From positions 1 through 51,289 of IMG/VR virus record IMGVR_UViG_3300033388_006324: DNA of 51,289 nucleotides; one strand, given 5' to 3'. Positions within the stretch are counted from its first letter, which is position 1. Every line of letters starts with the position of its first letter. The position numbers and the translations under genes are program-made. The DNA is from a virus. The notes beneath the pieces were generated by a model, which was not told the origin of the DNA, ran no database searches, and saw only the letters and a list, made by a program, of their open reading frames with translations. Of this stretch, positions 1 to 6,724 are shown one piece after another.

Positions 1-8
1 GAAAGATT

Positions 9-14
9 GGAGGT
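9..14 (+). promoter_or_regulatory. Shine-Dalgarno sequence before the first gene
   Basis: GGAGGT lies 5 bases before the ATG at 20. It is the only strong Shine-Dalgarno match I noticed in front of a gene here; almost all other genes have an A/T-rich leader without one. It decides the choice of the ATG at 20 over the upstream GTG at 17. Confidence 0.6.
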
Positions 15-19
15 CAGTG

Positions 20-289
20 ATGGCGAGACACAAGAAGAAGAGGAAAAAACGAATTAGGAAAAGTTCACCAAGAATGAGTGAAAACACTCTAACCAAGTTC
101 CACATAATTCCAAAATCTTTGGGAGGTACTGGAGGAGGCAATAACATTTCATTAGTCCCATTGGGGCTACACAGAGAGTACCATAATCTATTTGGGCTAC
201 TTACTCCACCAGAGATAATAAATTATCTAGTTGATTATTTCTGGAATGGACAATGGAAGTATGTTTTACAATCTCTCGATAAAAAATAA
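20..289 (+). CDS. Small HNH-like protein
   Basis: This 89-residue protein starts with a very basic segment rich in Lys and Arg. It then has an HNH-like core: HIIPKSLGG, an Asn-rich stretch (GGNNISLVPL) and a late LHREYH His pair. HNH proteins are metal-dependent endonucleases, and phages carry them as homing enzymes or packaging-associated nucleases. The start is the ATG at 20, which has a Shine-Dalgarno sequence. The reading frame is open upstream to the window edge and matches the frame of the truncated gene at the right edge, so it could be the tail of a longer protein if the ends join. The HNH assignment is from motif spacing only. Confidence 0.6.
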   Translation: MARHKKKRKKRIRKSSPRMSENTLTKFHIIPKSLGGTGGGNNISLVPLGLHREYHNLFGLLTPPEIINYLVDYFWNGQWKYVLQSLDKK

Positions 290-300
290 TCCTTCTTGGG

Positions 301-366
301 AAGTCTAGAACCTTAGGCTTCTCACTCCATTGCTGGGCGTTCCCCAATACCCAGCAACGGGGGATA
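301..366 (+). other. Structured intergenic segment, possible pseudoknot
   Basis: The gap from 290 to 686 holds no convincing gene. Near its start are two inverted repeats: AAGTCTA/TAGGCTT (301-320) and TGCTGGG/CCCAGCA (331-337 and 350-356). The loop of the second contains CCCC (342-345), which can pair with GGGGG at 360-364, giving an H-type pseudoknot. No U-tract follows, so it does not look like a simple terminator. A frame around 395-520 encodes a hydrophobic stretch but has no ATG start. Confidence 0.35.
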
Positions 367-686
367 ATTATTAACAAAAAAATATTTGTAAATTTATTTT
401 TGAAACTATCGTTGCAATAATCATTATTATCGCTGTGATAGTTAGTATAAGCGTATATGCGTTATCTAGTTTTCCACTCCAAAAAAGACAATATACGAAT
501 TATCAAAATGCCATTCGGTAAGTGGATATTGACTAATGGAGTTACTAGGATAATAGGAAGTAGAAAAATAATTAAAAAAATATACACGATTACAAAACTA
601 AAGAAAAAAAGGTTTAAATAAAGCCAAAAACAAAGCTAAGTGTTTTGTAATCACTAGAGTAAGCACAAAATAACAATAAAAAACAT

Positions 687-830
687 ATGAAATATTCTTT
701 CGAAGAAATAAAAATAATAGAAGAGATTGAGAATGAATTAATAGCAGCCGTCAGATACGGAGATTTGCGTGAAGGAAATATGGAAAACTGTTTAAATAAT
801 ATATTTAAAAAATATAAGAAATATGAATAA
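687..830 (+). CDS. Small hypothetical protein (47 aa)
   Basis: The ORF encodes an acidic, helical 47-residue peptide beginning MKYSFEEIKIIEEIE. An A-rich leader without a Shine-Dalgarno sequence precedes the ATG, as for most genes here. The 3' end overlaps the next small ORF by 8 bp, so the two are probably translated together. I do not recognise a family. Confidence 0.45.
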   Translation: MKYSFEEIKIIEEIENELIAAVRYGDLREGNMENCLNNIFKKYKKYE

Positions 831-1002
831 ATATGAACAAATCAAACAACTAAAATTAGAAAAAAGGATTTTAGAATTGGAAAAGGAGATATTAGAGTTT
901 AAGAGGAATAACGGATATTATCCTTGTTATTTTCATCCAGAAAAATATCAACGTTATCTAAATAACCCTAGCACTTTTAATCCAAGTTCTCCAATTTATT
1001 AA
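823..1002 (+). CDS. Small hypothetical protein (59 aa)
   Basis: The N-terminal half (about residues 1-30) is a Leu/Lys/Glu-rich amphipathic helix that could form a coiled coil. The C-terminal half is rich in Tyr and Pro (YYPCYFHPEKYQRY). It overlaps the end of the preceding 47-residue ORF, which suggests coupled translation. No family is recognised. The gap from 1003 to 1258 holds the promoter and leader of the next gene. Confidence 0.45.
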   Translation: MNKYEQIKQLKLEKRILELEKEILEFKRNNGYYPCYFHPEKYQRYLNNPSTFNPSSPIY

Positions 1003-1170
1003 AAATTTGTTACTTCCCAAAATAGCAAAATGCTACTTCTTCTAAACAAGAAATATCAAAAAACTTGCTTTAAATAGAGGTTTTTAGCATACTGTTGTTA
1101 CATAATTAAAATATATTTGTTACAAAAATATGAAAAATTTTAAAAGGAGTTATCTAAAAGAGTAAAAATA

Positions 1171-1179
1171 TGATATAAT
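1171..1179 (+). promoter_or_regulatory. Extended -10 promoter before HNH gene
   Basis: TGATATAAT at 1171-1179 is an extended -10 (TGnTATAAT). The -35 region is weak. The same TGATATAAT string precedes the HNH gene at 3135, so both homing genes appear to carry their own promoter. Confidence 0.45.
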
Positions 1180-1195
1180 AAAGATATAAATAATT

Positions 1196-1250
1196 AAATT
1201 GGTAGTCTTGTGTTATGCCTTTACACCAATTTGGGCATAGCACTGGACTT
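1196..1250 (+). promoter_or_regulatory. Leader pseudoknot upstream of HNH gene
   Basis: Three complementary pairs lie in this 55-nt leader. AAATTGGT (1196-1203) pairs with ACCAATTT (1225-1232). GTGTTATGCC (1210-1219) pairs with GGCATAGCAC (1234-1243) through ten pairs including one G-U. AGTC (1204-1207) pairs with GACT (1246-1249). The first helix crosses the other two, so the leader can form a pseudoknot ending nine bases before the ATG at 1259. A role in translational control or in the element's mobility is inference. Confidence 0.45.
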
Positions 1251-1258
1251 TAAAACAA

Positions 1259-1891
1259 ATGAGAAAACCTATAATTAAAAAAGGGGATAAATTTAATAGA
1301 TTAACTGCAGTTAAGTTTGACCATAGGGATAAATGGAGGGGTCAATATTGGTTGTTTCGATGTAATTGTGAAAATGAGAAAGTGATTTCATCTAGTAGAG
1401 TTATTACAGGTCGCACTAAATCTTGTGGATGCTTGCAGAGAGAAACAGCAAGAGATTTAGGGAATAAGAATAAAACTCATAAAAGTACAGGAACAAAAAT
1501 TTATGGTATTTGGCAAGCGATGAAAGCACGATGCAATAATCAGCATACTTTAGCTTATAAAAATTACGGTGGTAGAGGAATTAAAGTTTGCAAGCGTTGG
1601 GAGAAATTTGAAAACTTTTATAAGGATATGGGAGAAGCACCAAAAGGAATGAGCATTGATAGAATAGACAATAACGGAAACTACGAACCTAAAAACTGTA
1701 GGTGGGCAACACGAGTAGAACAAGCTAATAATACTAGGAGTAATCACCTATTAACATATAAAGGAAAAACACAAAATATAGCACAATGGGCAAAGGAAAT
1801 AGGGATAAGCTATTTTACATTAAAAAGTAGAATTATATTATATAAATGGTCAGTAGAAAAAGCATTAACTACAAAAGTTTATGAAAAATAA
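1259..1891 (+). CDS. HNH homing endonuclease, AP2/HNH type
   Basis: This 210-residue protein has a Cys-containing N-terminal region (WLFRCNC near residues 31-37 and SCGCLQ near 55-60), a YGGRGIKVCKRW segment near 103-114, and an HNH core DRIDNNGNYEPKNCRW at about 134-149. The C-terminal 50 residues look like a DNA-binding helix-turn-helix module (IAQWAKEIGISYFTLKSRI). Such enzymes are free-standing homing endonucleases that nick or cut DNA near their own locus. It has its own promoter and structured leader, and its stop overlaps the start of the lysozyme gene by 11 bp. A shorter, decayed paralog lies at 42207-42665. Confidence 0.8.
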   Translation: MRKPIIKKGDKFNRLTAVKFDHRDKWRGQYWLFRCNCENEKVISSSRVITGRTKSCGCLQRETARDLGNKNKTHKSTGTKIYGIWQAMKARCNNQHTLAYKNYGGRGIKVCKRWEKFENFYKDMGEAPKGMSIDRIDNNGNYEPKNCRWATRVEQANNTRSNHLLTYKGKTQNIAQWAKEIGISYFTLKSRIILYKWSVEKALTTKVYEK

Positions 1892-2906
1892 ATACTTATA
1901 TGGAGCGGATGCGTCTCATTATCAACGAGAAGTGCCAAAAACAAGTTTCGCTATCTGCAAATGCACAGAAAGTTTAAGTTTTGTTGACCCTACCTATAAG
2001 GCTAAAAAGAAGTTTTGTAGAGATAATGGCATTTTGTTTGGTGCATACCACTTTCTTCATAACAATCCAATAGAAGAGGCAAAACATTTTCTTAATAATA
2101 TTGGAGATTTAAAAGAGGGAGAATTAGTCGCTTTGGACGCAGAAACTGGTCAATCACCTGAACTTTGTGAGAAATTTCTAAAATATGTAGAAAATAAATT
2201 AGGTTTTAAGCCATTCATATACGCACCAGTTAAAAATTGGAATAAATCTGTTGATTATCCTTTATGGGTAGCTAGATATGGCAGGAACAATGGAAAAATA
2301 AACGAAGACCAGCCACCTAATATAGGAAAGTTTAAAGACTGGGTAATTTGGCAATATACTTCCGCTAATGGATTAGATAGAGATGTTTTTAGAGGAACAA
2401 TAGAAGAGCTTAAAAAATATGGTAATAAATTAACTTCAAATAAAATGGACAAAATTAAAGAAACAAAAAAAGCTATCAAAAAATATATTTTTGACTTTAA
2501 AAACTTCATTAACGAAAAAGAAGATGTAAAAGTCGCAAAAAAAATCAAAGAATTGGTAGAAGACGCTAATACTGCTATCAGAGGGAATGAAATACTAGAA
2601 GAAGATATGAAAGATATGGCTGTAATGAACAAAAAACTTAAAGAAGAGAACGCTGAATTGTCATTATCGTTGGAAAACAATAGCTACGACACGATTGAAA
2701 CCAAAGCCTTGCAAGTATCACTAAATAGACTTAAATCTTCTCTAAACGGCTATATTGTAAGAGTTAAAAACCAAAAGAAAACGATTGAAGAACAAGATAA
2801 GAGGATCACAGAATTGCAAGGACTAAATCAAGGGAATGCAAAAGATGCTAAAATTGTAGATAGTCTGGTATTTTTTATAAAAAGCATAATTAGCAAGATT
2901 AAATGA
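1881..2906 (+). CDS. GH25 lysozyme (endolysin) with coiled-coil tail
   Basis: Residues 5-185 match the GH25 lysozyme fold: an early GADASHYQ segment, AYHFLHN, and the catalytic-type LDAET (Asp86, Glu88), followed by PLWVARY and WQYTS. GH25 enzymes cleave the beta-1,4 bond of peptidoglycan, so this is probably the endolysin. Residues 190-325 are Lys/Glu-rich and heptad-like, consistent with a coiled coil rather than a usual wall-binding domain. The hydrophobic C-terminus (LVFFIKSIISKIK) is encoded by DNA that is repeated about 920 bp downstream, showing that the gene's 3' end was duplicated when the methyltransferase/HNH cassette entered. A holin-like gene follows at 4028. Confidence 0.85.
   Translation: MKNKYLYGADASHYQREVPKTSFAICKCTESLSFVDPTYKAKKKFCRDNGILFGAYHFLHNNPIEEAKHFLNNIGDLKEGELVALDAETGQSPELCEKFLKYVENKLGFKPFIYAPVKNWNKSVDYPLWVARYGRNNGKINEDQPPNIGKFKDWVIWQYTSANGLDRDVFRGTIEELKKYGNKLTSNKMDKIKETKKAIKKYIFDFKNFINEKEDVKVAKKIKELVEDANTAIRGNEILEEDMKDMAVMNKKLKEENAELSLSLENNSYDTIETKALQVSLNRLKSSLNGYIVRVKNQKKTIEEQDKRITELQGLNQGNAKDAKIVDSLVFFIKSIISKIK
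2868..2896 (+). repeat. Lysozyme 3'-end repeat, copy 1
   Basis: These 29 bases encode VFFIKSIISK at the present end of the lysozyme gene. They match 3790-3818 with only two differences, both silent (AGC versus AGT for Ser). Together with copy 2 they bracket the methyltransferase remnant/HNH cassette. Confidence 0.75.
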
Positions 2907-3085
2907 AAATAAATATATCAAATGAAGATGCCTTAGTTTTTTTAAAAAAACAAGAAGACAATTCTTCTGATATTTTGTTTTGCGATCCACCTTATGCTCT
3001 TGGTTCAGAAATAATTATTAGTAAAGATGGAAAACCTGAGTATAAAAAAGCAGTAGATTTTATGAGTAAATTATTGACTTTATGA
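2903..3085 (+). pseudogene. DNA methyltransferase, N-terminal remnant
   Basis: The ORF starts at the ATG that overlaps the lysozyme stop (ATGA). It encodes a methyltransferase-like N-terminus with a DPPYALGS catalytic motif IV. Homology appears to end near FMSKLL, after which the frame stops. Intact adenine or cytosine-N4 methyltransferases of this type run for several hundred residues. The matching C-terminus is found at 3683-3790 in another frame, after the HNH gene. The middle of the gene, including the SAM-binding FxGxG region, is missing. The product is therefore almost certainly inactive. Confidence 0.7.
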
Positions 3086-3107
3086 AATCAATGGTATATG
3101 ATATAAT
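3074..3107 (+). promoter_or_regulatory. Candidate promoter of HNH gene
   Basis: TTGACT (3074-3079) is followed by TGGTATATG and TGATATAAT. The TATAAT at 3102-3107 gives a 22-bp spacing, which is too long; the TATATG at 3095-3100 gives 15 bp with an extended TGG. The extended -10 matches the one before the HNH gene at 1259. Confidence 0.4.
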
Positions 3108-3134
3108 TGTATTAATAAATATAATTATACTAAT

Positions 3135-3737
3135 ATGAGAATTAAACCAATAAAAAATTATAAAGGAATTTATAAAATAACAGATGAGGGTAGGGTTTAT
3201 TCTATTAAAAGAATAGATAAACAGGGTAAAGAAGTTGGAGGTAGATTTTTAAAATTACATAATAATGGTAAAGATTATTTAAAAGTTGTTTTAAGTAAAG
3301 ATGGAAAAATAGAAAGAAAATATATACACAGATTAGTAGCGAAACATTTTATTCCAAATTCACAGAATAAATGTTGTATTAATCATAAAGATGGAAATCC
3401 TAAAAATAATTATTATTTTAATTTAGAATGGTGTTCTTATTCTGAGAATATAAAACATTCATTCAAAAAATTAAACAGAAAAGCTACATATAAAGGAAAA
3501 TTTGGTAAAGAGCATAATCGTTCAAGGGTTTATTCACAATATGATAAAAGTGGTAATTTTATTAAGAAATGGTATTCAAGTTATGAAATACAAAGAGGAT
3601 TGGGAATAATACAACAAAATATTTCTAAGGTTTGCAAAGGAAAAAGAAAAACTGCTGGTGGATTTATTTGGAAATATGCTGATATAATGCAGGATTTGAA
3701 TACATTGAAGGATGTGAAATCAATGAAGAATATGTAG
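3135..3737 (+). CDS. HNH homing endonuclease (NUMOD4-HNH-NUMOD1 layout)
   Basis: The 200-residue protein has the layout of SPO1-type homing endonucleases. A NUMOD4-like N-terminus (KNYKGIYKITDEGRVYSI) is followed by an HNH core with YIHRLVAKHF, CINHKDGNPKNN and NLEWCSYSENIKH at about residues 63-115. A NUMOD1-like DNA-binding C-terminus ends in GGFIWKYAD. The last 15 or so residues (after YAD) are read from methyltransferase DNA in a foreign frame, which marks the right junction of the insertion. It lies between two fragments of one methyltransferase gene and probably caused or accompanied that gene's loss. Confidence 0.85.
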   Translation: MRIKPIKNYKGIYKITDEGRVYSIKRIDKQGKEVGGRFLKLHNNGKDYLKVVLSKDGKIERKYIHRLVAKHFIPNSQNKCCINHKDGNPKNNYYFNLEWCSYSENIKHSFKKLNRKATYKGKFGKEHNRSRVYSQYDKSGNFIKKWYSSYEIQRGLGIIQQNISKVCKGKRKTAGGFIWKYADIMQDLNTLKDVKSMKNM

Positions 3738-3790
3738 AAATTGCAAATGCTAGAATAGAATATTGGACAAAACAAAAACGAATGATTTAG
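3683..3790 (+). pseudogene. DNA methyltransferase, C-terminal remnant
   Basis: In a frame different from the overlapping HNH end, the sequence reads NAGFEYIEGCEI, then NEEYVEIANARIEYW, ending TKQKRMI-stop. This is the typical C-terminus of phage N6/N4 DNA methyltransferases (GFEYIG-E-EYVEIA-ARI). It pairs with the N-terminal remnant at 2903-3085. No start codon is available, so it is a fragment. Confidence 0.7.
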
Positions 3791-3818
3791 TATTTTTTAT
3801 AAAAAGTATAATTAGTAA
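3790..3818 (+). repeat. Lysozyme 3'-end repeat, copy 2
   Basis: This is the second copy of the lysozyme 3' end. Its frame runs LVFFIKSIISKLKK and stops in a TGA that overlaps the ATG of the next gene at 3828, as the original lysozyme gene presumably did. Confidence 0.7.
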
Positions 3819-3827
3819 ATTAAAAAA

Positions 3828-4007
3828 ATGAGTAACTTCATAGGAAAAGCAAAAAATCCAAAGACACATATTGAAACACAAGCATTATTTGTAGATGATG
3901 GAAGATGTTATAAAGTAGTATTCAACGAAGATGGATCTGATTATGATTTTATGCAGAGTAAAAAGAAAAAAACATTTTTAGTGGAAGAAAAAGAATTAAA
4001 AAGTTAA
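3828..4007 (+). CDS. Small hypothetical protein (59 aa)
   Basis: A 59-residue, mixed-charge protein beginning MSNFIGKAKNPKTH. It carries a central hydrophobic/acidic stretch (ALFVDDGRCYKVVFNEDG) that could form a small beta domain. Its ATG overlaps the stop of the orphaned lysozyme 3' end (ATGA), which suggests it was once translationally coupled to the intact lysozyme gene. I recognise no family. Its place between lysin and holin suggests a lysis- or virion-related role, which is inference only. Confidence 0.5.
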   Translation: MSNFIGKAKNPKTHIETQALFVDDGRCYKVVFNEDGSDYDFMQSKKKKTFLVEEKELKS

Positions 4008-4027
4008 TTAAATAATTTAAAAAATAT

Positions 4028-4207
4028 ATGAATAACAAAAAAGAATGGTATAAGTCAAGAACAATTTGGGTAGCAGTGTTGCAATCCCTTGTTGCAATAA
4101 TTTCTATTTGGAGTAATATGTATCCTGAGGTAGGAGGTATCCTATTAGCAAAGTCATTTGTAGATATATCATTAAGAGCAATTACAAATAAAAAAATAAA
4201 TTTATAG
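4028..4207 (+). CDS. Holin-like small membrane protein
   Basis: The 59-residue protein has a charged N-terminus (NNKKEWYKSRT), a hydrophobic segment (IWVAVLQSLVAIISIW, about residues 13-28) and a second weakly hydrophobic stretch. The start resembles small phage holins that begin with WYKSKTVW-like sequences. Holins form membrane lesions that release the endolysin. The position 1.1 kb after the GH25 lysozyme, with the same strand and A-rich leader, supports this. The assignment rests on topology and position and is tentative. Confidence 0.5.
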   Translation: MNNKKEWYKSRTIWVAVLQSLVAIISIWSNMYPEVGGILLAKSFVDISLRAITNKKINL

Positions 4208-4216
4208 AATAAAAAA

Positions 4217-4555
4217 ATGTCATTAAATAAATTAGAAATAATAAGAGGAGATGATACCAATTTAGATGTAACATTTACTGATAAAAATGATGTAGCTATT
4301 GATATTTCCAATGATAATTTAATTTTTACAGCTAAATCTGATTTAACTTCTAGTAGTGGAGTAATTTCTGTTGAAGTAGCATCTGGAGAACATTCAGTTC
4401 CAGTAGAAGGAAAAACTAATATTACATTATCACATAGTGATACCGATATTAATGCTGGTAGCTATTTTTACGATATTCAGTTGACTTCTAATCTTGGGAT
4501 AGTGAGGTCTATTGACTATGGAAAATTAATTATTAAACAAGATATAACTAATTAA
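4217..4555 (+). CDS. Baseplate/tail protein with BppU-like N-terminal fold
   Basis: The 112-residue protein follows the pattern of phage baseplate upper (BppU-type) Ig-like domains: LEIIRGDDTNLDVTFTD at the start, a beta-rich middle, then LSHSDTDINAGSYFYDIQL and a final GKLIIKQDIT. Such domains attach receptor-binding proteins or fibres to the tail tip. It is followed by other likely virion genes. No catalytic motif is present. The family call is by sequence pattern only. Confidence 0.6.
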   Translation: MSLNKLEIIRGDDTNLDVTFTDKNDVAIDISNDNLIFTAKSDLTSSSGVISVEVASGEHSVPVEGKTNITLSHSDTDINAGSYFYDIQLTSNLGIVRSIDYGKLIIKQDITN

Positions 4556-4569
4556 ATAATTTAAAAAAA

Positions 4570-4707
4570 ATGGGAAAAGAAAAAATGGTGACAATGTATG
4601 ATCCAATAGTGGACGCATACAGACAAGTAGAATTGTCAAAAGCTAAAAAATTCGTTGAAGAAGCAAATAAGCTTAAAAAACGAATTGAAGAAGTAGAAAG
4701 TAAATAA
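4570..4707 (+). CDS. Small coiled-coil peptide (45 aa)
   Basis: The ORF encodes a 45-residue peptide whose second half (LSKAKKFVEEANKLKKRIEEVE) is an amphipathic Lys/Glu helix. It sits 14 bp after one virion gene and 16 bp before another, with the usual A-rich leader before its ATG. I recognise no family; a small structural or assembly peptide is plausible. Confidence 0.5.
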   Translation: MGKEKMVTMYDPIVDAYRQVELSKAKKFVEEANKLKKRIEEVESK

Positions 4708-4723
4708 TTAAATTAAAAAAATT

Positions 4724-5218
4724 ATGGAAAAGAAAACACAAGAAAAAGCTACTCACAAAACATTGTGGAGAATTAAAAAATTTGCCAATGACGAGGCTTT
4801 TAAAAAGGGAATTGCCTTTGAAGAAAAAGAAATAGAAGGAAATATCTTAGTTAATACTGGTATCAACGCTGCTTTAACTTTATTAGCAGGGGGTGGTGGA
4901 ACTGCGTTTGATAACACTAATGCTTATTTAGGAGTAGGTGATAGCACAACAGCAGCTGCAGCAACTCAAACTGATTTGCAGGCTTCAACTAATAAATTAC
5001 GAAAAGGAATGAACAGTGGTTATCCTACTTATGGAACTAATCAGAAAATAATATTTCAAGCAGATTTTGGGTCATCAGATGCTAACTTTGACTGGCAGGA
5101 ATTTGGAACATTTAATGCTTCAACTGCTGGGACTATGCTTGACCGCAAAATTTCTGATCAGGGAACGAAAGCGTCAGGACAAACTTGGCAATTATCTCTT
5201 GAAATCACATTAAGTTAG
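4724..5218 (+). CDS. Phage virion-associated protein
   Basis: This 164-residue protein has a charged N-terminus and then a Gly/Ala/Thr-rich region with NAYLGVGDSTTAAAATQTDL and FGSSDANFDWQEFGTFNAS. I recognise this pattern from conserved phage structural proteins of unknown exact role, often encoded near tail fibre genes. The C-terminus (ASGQTWQLSLEITLS) looks like the final beta-strands of such domains. It precedes the radical SAM gene by 13 bp. Confidence 0.55.
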   Translation: MEKKTQEKATHKTLWRIKKFANDEAFKKGIAFEEKEIEGNILVNTGINAALTLLAGGGGTAFDNTNAYLGVGDSTTAAAATQTDLQASTNKLRKGMNSGYPTYGTNQKIIFQADFGSSDANFDWQEFGTFNASTAGTMLDRKISDQGTKASGQTWQLSLEITLS

Positions 5219-5231
5219 AAATTAGAATAAA

Positions 5232-6020
5232 ATGGTAAAAATACCTAAAATTTTGCCAAAAGAAATAACGGATAAATACAAAGTTAATATTAGATTGGAT
5301 AAAAAAATGAAATTATTTCAACTTGAATTGACAAATTACTGCAATGCGGAATGCTCTTTTTGCAATAACAAAATAATGAAAAGAAAAAAAGGATTTATTT
5401 CACTAAAAACAGTCAGGAAAGTTATTAAGCTGATTAAAAACAAACAAGAGAGCATAGACTTAGTCCATTACGGAGAATCATTATTGCATCCGAAATTTTT
5501 TGAGATAGTAAAATTATTCTCTGATGAAAAAATAAAAACAGGAATTTATACGAATGGGAAATTGCTTACTTCAGAAAATATAGACAAGATAGCAAATTCA
5601 CAATTAGCGGAAATATGTATATCAATGAATTATTTTAATCCTAGAAAAGAAGTTGAAGAATTAGTTAAAAAGAAAAAAGGGAGTATTACTGTAGTTTTTT
5701 TAAAAACGCCAAAAGGATTTGATACTAAAAAAGATGCTTTGAGTAATGACGATATGCTTGAATTTATTGAATGGGCTGAAAAAATCGGAATTAGATACAG
5801 AATAGATAATTATTTTAATCCCGTAAGAATCAATGGAAAATATGGTTGTGCTGATAAATATAATAATGGAGATTGTTTAATGAGAAAAAGAAAACAGGCT
5901 ATCTGTTTGTGGAACGAAACTTTAATTGGTTGCAAAAAAGATTATGATAGTAAAGATCCTATTGGAAAATTAGATAATTTGTTAAAATTAAAATACAAGA
6001 ATTCAAAATGCCCATATTAA
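5232..6020 (+). CDS. Radical SAM enzyme
   Basis: Residues 30-45 carry the radical SAM cluster motif CNAECSFC (Cys37, Cys41, Cys44), which binds a 4Fe-4S cluster and cleaves S-adenosylmethionine. YGESLLHP (GGEPLLHP-like) and later barrel segments follow. The C-terminal third holds further cysteines (GCADK, GDCLM, AICLW, GCKKD, KCPY) that could hold a second cluster, as in SPASM-type proteins. Its stop overlaps the next gene by 13 bp, and that gene overlaps a third by ATGA, so it forms a tight unit with two glycosyltransferase-like genes inside the virion operon. The substrate is unknown; modification of a peptide or sugar is inference. Confidence 0.8.
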   Translation: MVKIPKILPKEITDKYKVNIRLDKKMKLFQLELTNYCNAECSFCNNKIMKRKKGFISLKTVRKVIKLIKNKQESIDLVHYGESLLHPKFFEIVKLFSDEKIKTGIYTNGKLLTSENIDKIANSQLAEICISMNYFNPRKEVEELVKKKKGSITVVFLKTPKGFDTKKDALSNDDMLEFIEWAEKIGIRYRIDNYFNPVRINGKYGCADKYNNGDCLMRKRKQAICLWNETLIGCKKDYDSKDPIGKLDNLLKLKYKNSKCPY

Positions 6021-6724
6021 TATCAGTTATAATTCATAACAAGAATGTTCAATATTTGGATAGAGTATTGGATAGTATAAAAAACCTTAAAGGCAAATTT
6101 GATTTAGAGTGTTATTGTTTTAATACAGAAAATAAAGTTATAGATTATTTTGAGAATAAAGATATAAAATTGCTTACTTATGAAAGACCAATTTTTAATA
6201 AAAAAAATGATGGTGTTGAGCATTACTGTGGAATGGAAAGAGAGGAATTAAGCCAGCTGGTTTTTTTAAGAAACAAAATATTAGATAGATTATTAGATAC
6301 TAAATGTTCACATCAGTTACTTGTTGATTCAGATGTTATTTTAAAAAAAGAAACTGTTGAAAGATTATTGGCAAGCAAAAAAGATGTAGTTGGTGGTTGG
6401 TATTTTAATAAAAGATTTCCAGATATAGCTGTAACAATGATATTTTTTAATAGATACATAGGAGATTGCATAAAGCGAAAAAAATTATTTAAAGTAATAA
6501 CGATTGGGGCTGGCTGTTTATTATTAAGCAGGAAAGTGATAGAGAGCAAAAATAGATTTCCTTACAAAACATTGAGAGGAGAGGATTGGGATTTTAGTCA
6601 GAATTTAATTAAAAAGGGATATGAGATTTATTGCGACAGTTATTTATATTGTGAACACTTAGGAAAATTTAGGAAAGAAGCAAAAGCTTATAAGAATAAA
6701 AAAATTAAGGAATGGAACTTATGA
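6008..6724 (+). CDS. Glycosyltransferase-like protein (GT-A)
   Basis: The 238-residue protein starts with a Rossmann-like strand (ILISVIIHNKNVQYLDRVLDSI) and has a DSD motif (LLVDSDVIL, about residues 107-115) as expected for the metal/nucleotide-sugar site of GT-A enzymes. Later segments (VVGGWYFNKR, TIGAGCLLLSRKV, LRGEDWDFS) match the acceptor-side pattern of family-2-like transferases. It has no membrane anchor. It shares these landmarks with the next gene, suggesting a duplication. It overlaps both neighbours and so is probably co-translated with the radical SAM enzyme. Confidence 0.65.
   Translation: MPILISVIIHNKNVQYLDRVLDSIKNLKGKFDLECYCFNTENKVIDYFENKDIKLLTYERPIFNKKNDGVEHYCGMEREELSQLVFLRNKILDRLLDTKCSHQLLVDSDVILKKETVERLLASKKDVVGGWYFNKRFPDIAVTMIFFNRYIGDCIKRKKLFKVITIGAGCLLLSRKVIESKNRFPYKTLRGEDWDFSQNLIKKGYEIYCDSYLYCEHLGKFRKEAKAYKNKKIKEWNL

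Noticed and set aside
395-520. Hydrophobic frame between the first gene and 687
   Set aside because: It reads like a membrane span but has no ATG start and a stop just upstream. At most it is a remnant.
3135-3737. Group I intron carrying the HNH gene
   Set aside because: I see no P7/P3-type core motifs around it. The host gene's middle is missing, so splicing could not restore it, and the HNH frame runs into exon DNA.
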